Made by a program: the position numbers and the translations under genes | The notes under the pieces: generated by a model | The model's database searches: none | Told to the model about the DNA's origin: nothing | What the model saw: only the letters and a program-made list of their open reading frames with translations | Shown: piece after piece, positions 6,461 to 8,134 of the stretch | Layout of the letters: every line of letters begins with the position of its first letter | Position numbering within the stretch: the stretch's first letter is position 1 | Origin: Acidimicrobiaceae bacterium | GTDB lineage: Bacteria > Actinomycetota > Acidimicrobiia > Acidimicrobiales > MedAcidi-G1 | Direction of reading: 5' to 3' | Assembly: GCA_002714485.1 (NCBI GenBank) | Contig: PAXM01000055.1 | Span: 2,303 to 10,436, forward strand | Length of the DNA: 8,134 bases

Positions 6461-6844
6461 GTGGGCTACTCGCAGGACATCAGGGTCCGTTATGGGGAGG
6501 TCGACGCACAAGAGGTGGTGTTCAACGCCCACTATCTGGCGTACCTGGATGACGTAGCGGACACGTGGCTGCGCGGACTTGACGAAGGGTTCGAGACCAC
6601 GGGGTGGGAGATCATGCTCCGTCGTGCCGACCTGACATGGCATGGGTCGGCCGGCGTGCACGACGTCCTCACCATCGACGCCGAGGTGGTCCGGTGGGGG
6701 ACGACCTCATTCGACATGGCCTTCGAGGCCCGAGTAGGAGACCGGCTGGTCCTCACGGCCACCGTGTACTACGTGGGAGTCTCGGTCGGCGCCCACGTCC
6801 CGATTCCTCCGCCAGCCGCCGTTCGGGCCCATCTGGGCGGGTGA
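6461..6844 (+). CDS. Acyl-CoA thioesterase, hotdog fold (YbgC/4HBT-like)
   Basis: A 127-residue protein of the size and pattern of single-domain hotdog thioesterases, which hydrolyse acyl-CoA thioesters in the cytoplasm. The N-terminal motif is VRYGEVDAQEVVFNAHYLAYLDD (residues 9-31, strand then the long hotdog helix). Asp15 corresponds to the catalytic Asp of 4-hydroxybenzoyl-CoA thioesterase and YbgC. The family usually has Gly where this protein has Glu18. Later segments (LTIDAEVVRWGTTSFDMAFEAR, then LTATVYYVGV) fit the paired beta strands. I chose GTG 6461 because GGAGG at 6445-6449 precedes it and it gives the normal N-terminus; an in-frame GTG at 6437 inside argH would add eight residues but has no ribosome-binding site. 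It is 16 bases after argH and overlaps the NUDIX gene by GTGA, so it is probably co-transcribed with the arg genes. The substrate cannot be told from sequence. Confidence 0.85.
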   Translation: MGYSQDIRVRYGEVDAQEVVFNAHYLAYLDDVADTWLRGLDEGFETTGWEIMLRRADLTWHGSAGVHDVLTIDAEVVRWGTTSFDMAFEARVGDRLVLTATVYYVGVSVGAHVPIPPPAAVRAHLGG

Positions 6845-7437
6845 ATGCCCCGGTCGGTTTATACGAGGCCGACCTGGCTGCGCGGGTGGTCGAAGATCCT
6901 CGTCTAGCCGTGGTGTCTGGCCCTTCGGGCTCGATCCAAGATCGGATCCTCGGTCTCATCGAGGGCGTGTCGGACTCCGGCAGTGGACCGGACGTCCTGG
7001 ACCGGCGCTGCCGCCCGGGGCACCTGACCGGTTCTGCTCTCGTGGTGGACCCTTCGGATCGGCGGATTCTGGTGCTGTTTCACACCAAGTTGCAGCGCTG
7101 GCTCCAGCCGGGTGGCCATGCCGATGGTGATGCCGACTTGGCCCGGGTGGCACTTCGAGAAGCCGCTGAGGAGACGGGCATTGTCGGTCTTCGGGTGGTG
7201 GAACCGCCGGTCGACTTGGACGTTCACGTGGTTGATCCGCCAAGTGAGGAAGCCCACGAGCACCATGACGTCCGCTACCTAGTGGTGGCTCCTCCGGGAT
7301 CGGTGCCGCAGGGCAATCACGAATCGGAGGCTTTGCGGTGGGTCACCGTGGACGACCTCCCGTCGTTGGGTGCCGATGTGGGCCTGATCCGACTCGCCGC
7401 ACGGGCCTTGGCCCTACTGGACGAACTGGAACGATGA
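6841..7437 (+). CDS. NUDIX hydrolase
   Basis: A 198-residue protein with a NUDIX domain at about 60-195 after an N-terminal region of some 60 residues (starting GLYEADLAARVVEDPRL) seen in similar actinobacterial proteins as far as I recall. NUDIX enzymes cleave nucleoside diphosphates linked to another moiety, with metal ions held by the NUDIX box. Here the box runs from Gly92 to Ile114: GHADGDADL followed by REAAEETGI. The catalytic RE-x-x-EE-x-G core is intact (Arg106, Glu107, Glu110, Glu111), but the upstream Glu of the consensus G-x5-E-x7-REUXEEXGU is Ala98. After it come LDVHVVDPP, an EAHEHHDVRYLVV stretch (137-149) with three histidines, and NHESEALRWV (159-168). Start is GTG 6841 in a GTGA overlap with the thioesterase; only GGGCGG directly abutting it precedes, so translation is probably coupled. 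The substrate is unknown; ADP-sugar or oxidised nucleotide hydrolysis are possibilities only. Confidence 0.88.
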   Translation: MNAPVGLYEADLAARVVEDPRLAVVSGPSGSIQDRILGLIEGVSDSGSGPDVLDRRCRPGHLTGSALVVDPSDRRILVLFHTKLQRWLQPGGHADGDADLARVALREAAEETGIVGLRVVEPPVDLDVHVVDPPSEEAHEHHDVRYLVVAPPGSVPQGNHESEALRWVTVDDLPSLGADVGLIRLAARALALLDELER

Positions 7438-7442
7438 GGATT

Positions 7443-7461
7443 GGTCCTTGGGGGCCGGACC
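7443..7461. terminator. Weak candidate bidirectional terminator between convergent genes
   Basis: GGTCC (7443-7447) and GGACC (7457-7461) form a 5-base-pair GC-rich stem with a 9-base loop, lying wholly in the 26-base gap between the two convergent stop codons. Position is right for a terminator serving both sides. There is no proper T-run on either strand (only TCTTA on the plus side), and the stem is short, so factor-independent termination is doubtful. Confidence 0.3.
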
Positions 7462-7463
7462 TC

Positions 7464-7994
7464 TTACATGTCCCCCGGGTCAAGGCAGGCCTCCATGTCG
7501 TTGACTCGGGCGAAGCCGTTCATCCGTTCCAGCACGCTGCCCGCACCGCTGGCCAGAGCGGTCATCAGCGGCTTCACGTCGCCCTCGGTCCGGAGTCGTT
7601 TGGCATGGTTTAGTCGGTCGGTGATGTACACCTCCCAGTCGTCCAGCCAGTGGGCGACCAGCGAGAGGTCGTGGTCGGTCCCGCCGGGGATTTGATTGAG
7701 GGCATCCACCATTCGCCGAACCACCAGTGTGGCTTCGTCTAGATCATCGGCCCGTTGAGCGGGGGTGGCGGCTTGACGGGCCGTGGGCAGGCGGGAGATC
7801 TCGTCCCGGCTGCTTTGGCAGCGGGCCTGAGCGGCTTCGGGCCAGGTTCGGTCTTCCATACGATCCGGATTACCCGACGGGGCGAGGAAGAAGGCGTAGA
7901 ACCACAGCACGGCCATGGCCACCACCAGCAAGGTGAGGAACACTCTCAGTGCAGTAGTGGCCCGTGTCGACAGGCGTCCGGGTGCATCGGTCAC
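7464..7994 (-). CDS. Membrane-anchored protein of unknown function, single N-terminal transmembrane segment
   Basis: I do not recognise a named family. The 176 residues start with a short Arg-containing cytoplasmic tail (1-14), then one hydrophobic segment at about 15-37 (TALRVFLTLLVVAMAVLWFY), followed by FLAPSGNPDR and a hydrophilic, mostly helical domain. With positive residues before the segment, the C-terminal 135 or so residues should face outside the membrane. There is no lipobox Cys, so it is an anchor rather than a lipoprotein signal. The outer domain has exactly two cysteines, Cys59 and Cys170, which could form a disulfide, and Trp-rich HWLDDWEVYITDR (115-127). From memory, similar proteins occur in many actinobacteria as conserved hypotheticals, which supports it being real. 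The start is GTG at 7994-7992, in a GTGA overlap with the preceding PASTA gene, without a visible ribosome-binding site, so translation is probably coupled. Overlapping plus-strand frames here look like shadows. Confidence 0.75.
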   Translation of the reverse strand: MTDAPGRLSTRATTALRVFLTLLVVAMAVLWFYAFFLAPSGNPDRMEDRTWPEAAQARCQSSRDEISRLPTARQAATPAQRADDLDEATLVVRRMVDALNQIPGGTDHDLSLVAHWLDDWEVYITDRLNHAKRLRTEGDVKPLMTALASGAGSVLERMNGFARVNDMEACLDPGDM

Positions 7995-8134
7995 GGGGTG
8001 ATCCGGAGGTCGATCACCGTGCCGGGATTAACCAGCACCCCTGGTTCGGGATCCTGCGACCAGATGAGTCCTGGTTCCCATTCGGGCTGGTCCGGATCGG
8101 CCACCACGACGACGGAAAAGCCCAACCCCAGAGC
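7991..8134 (-). CDS. PASTA-domain protein, C-terminal end (5' partial)
   Basis: The last 47 residues of a protein entering from beyond the window's right edge. They fit one C-terminal PASTA repeat: a hydrophobic strand (LGFSVVVVADPDQP), then GLIWSQDPEPGVLVNPGTVIDLRITP, matching the family pattern G-x-V-x-x-Q-x-P-x-x-G-x-x-V-x-x-G-x-x-V-x-L. PASTA domains bind peptidoglycan fragments or act as spacers and occur at the extracellular end of PknB-type Ser/Thr kinases and of some penicillin-binding proteins; which kind this is cannot be told because the rest is missing. Its stop overlaps the start of the membrane protein that follows on the minus strand, so the pair is probably one transcription unit. 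The Trp-rich E-W-E-P insertion makes the repeat a little atypical. Confidence 0.75.
   Translation of the reverse strand, partial: ALGLGFSVVVVADPDQPEWEPGLIWSQDPEPGVLVNPGTVIDLRITP

Noticed and set aside
7441..7695. Plus-strand frames of 84-91 codons across 7338-7695 after the NUDIX gene
   Set aside because: They overlap either the NUDIX gene or the minus-strand membrane protein, have no domain, and the minus-strand frame has a coherent transmembrane segment and a coupled start.
1..8134. CRISPR arrays, insertion sequences, tRNA or rRNA genes, attachment sites
   Set aside because: No spaced direct repeats, transposase motifs, terminal inverted repeats, or cloverleaf/rRNA-like stretches were seen; the window is almost fully occupied by intact metabolic genes.

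Overview
This window is a chromosomal arginine-biosynthesis operon from a GC-rich actinobacterium. The evidence is the high G+C (roughly two thirds by eye), mostly GTG starts, tight 4-base gene overlaps, and the order argJ-argB-argD-argF-argR-argG-argH, which is the classical order in Mycobacterium and Streptomyces relatives (argC would lie just upstream, outside the window). The ArgF variant and the style of the downstream genes would fit a deep-branching actinobacterium such as Acidimicrobiia, but that placement is inference from memory of such proteins, not a measured result.

Layout. Bases 1-222 are the 3' end of argJ. argB (219-1154), argD (1151-2371), argF (2368-3303) and argR (3300-3761) follow with four successive 4-base ATGA/GTGA overlaps, so they are probably translationally coupled. 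A 62-base gap (3762-3823), the only real gap on the plus strand before the operon ends, holds an A-rich leader with a 7-base tandem repeat before argG (3824-5056). argH (5062-6444) follows 5 bases later. A hotdog-fold thioesterase (6461-6844) and a NUDIX hydrolase (6841-7437) continue on the same strand; neither belongs to arginine synthesis. From 7464 the strand switches: a GTG-started, single-pass membrane protein of unknown function (7464-7994, minus) overlaps by 4 bases the end of a PASTA-domain protein (7991-8134, minus) that runs off the window. The two gene groups converge on a 26-base gap with a weak candidate terminator hairpin.

How the genes work together. ArgJ recycles the acetyl group from N-acetylornithine to glutamate. 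ArgB phosphorylates N-acetylglutamate and, from its N-terminal helix and C-terminal signature, looks like the arginine-inhibited type. ArgD transaminates the semialdehyde, ArgF makes citrulline, ArgG and ArgH convert citrulline to arginine. ArgR is the arginine-responsive repressor. Control is therefore probably double: feedback at ArgB and transcriptional repression by ArgR. No convincing ARG-box operator is visible inside the window; the main one is expected upstream of argC.

Overall this is mostly an ordinary housekeeping region. I did not find a new defence, mobile or RNA system. The points worth a second look are small: non-canonical active-site motifs in ArgF, a G7 tract at the argD/argF overlap, the repeat-bearing argG leader, a hairpin over the thioesterase ribosome-binding site, substitutions in the thioesterase and NUDIX motifs, and the unknown membrane protein paired with a PASTA protein.
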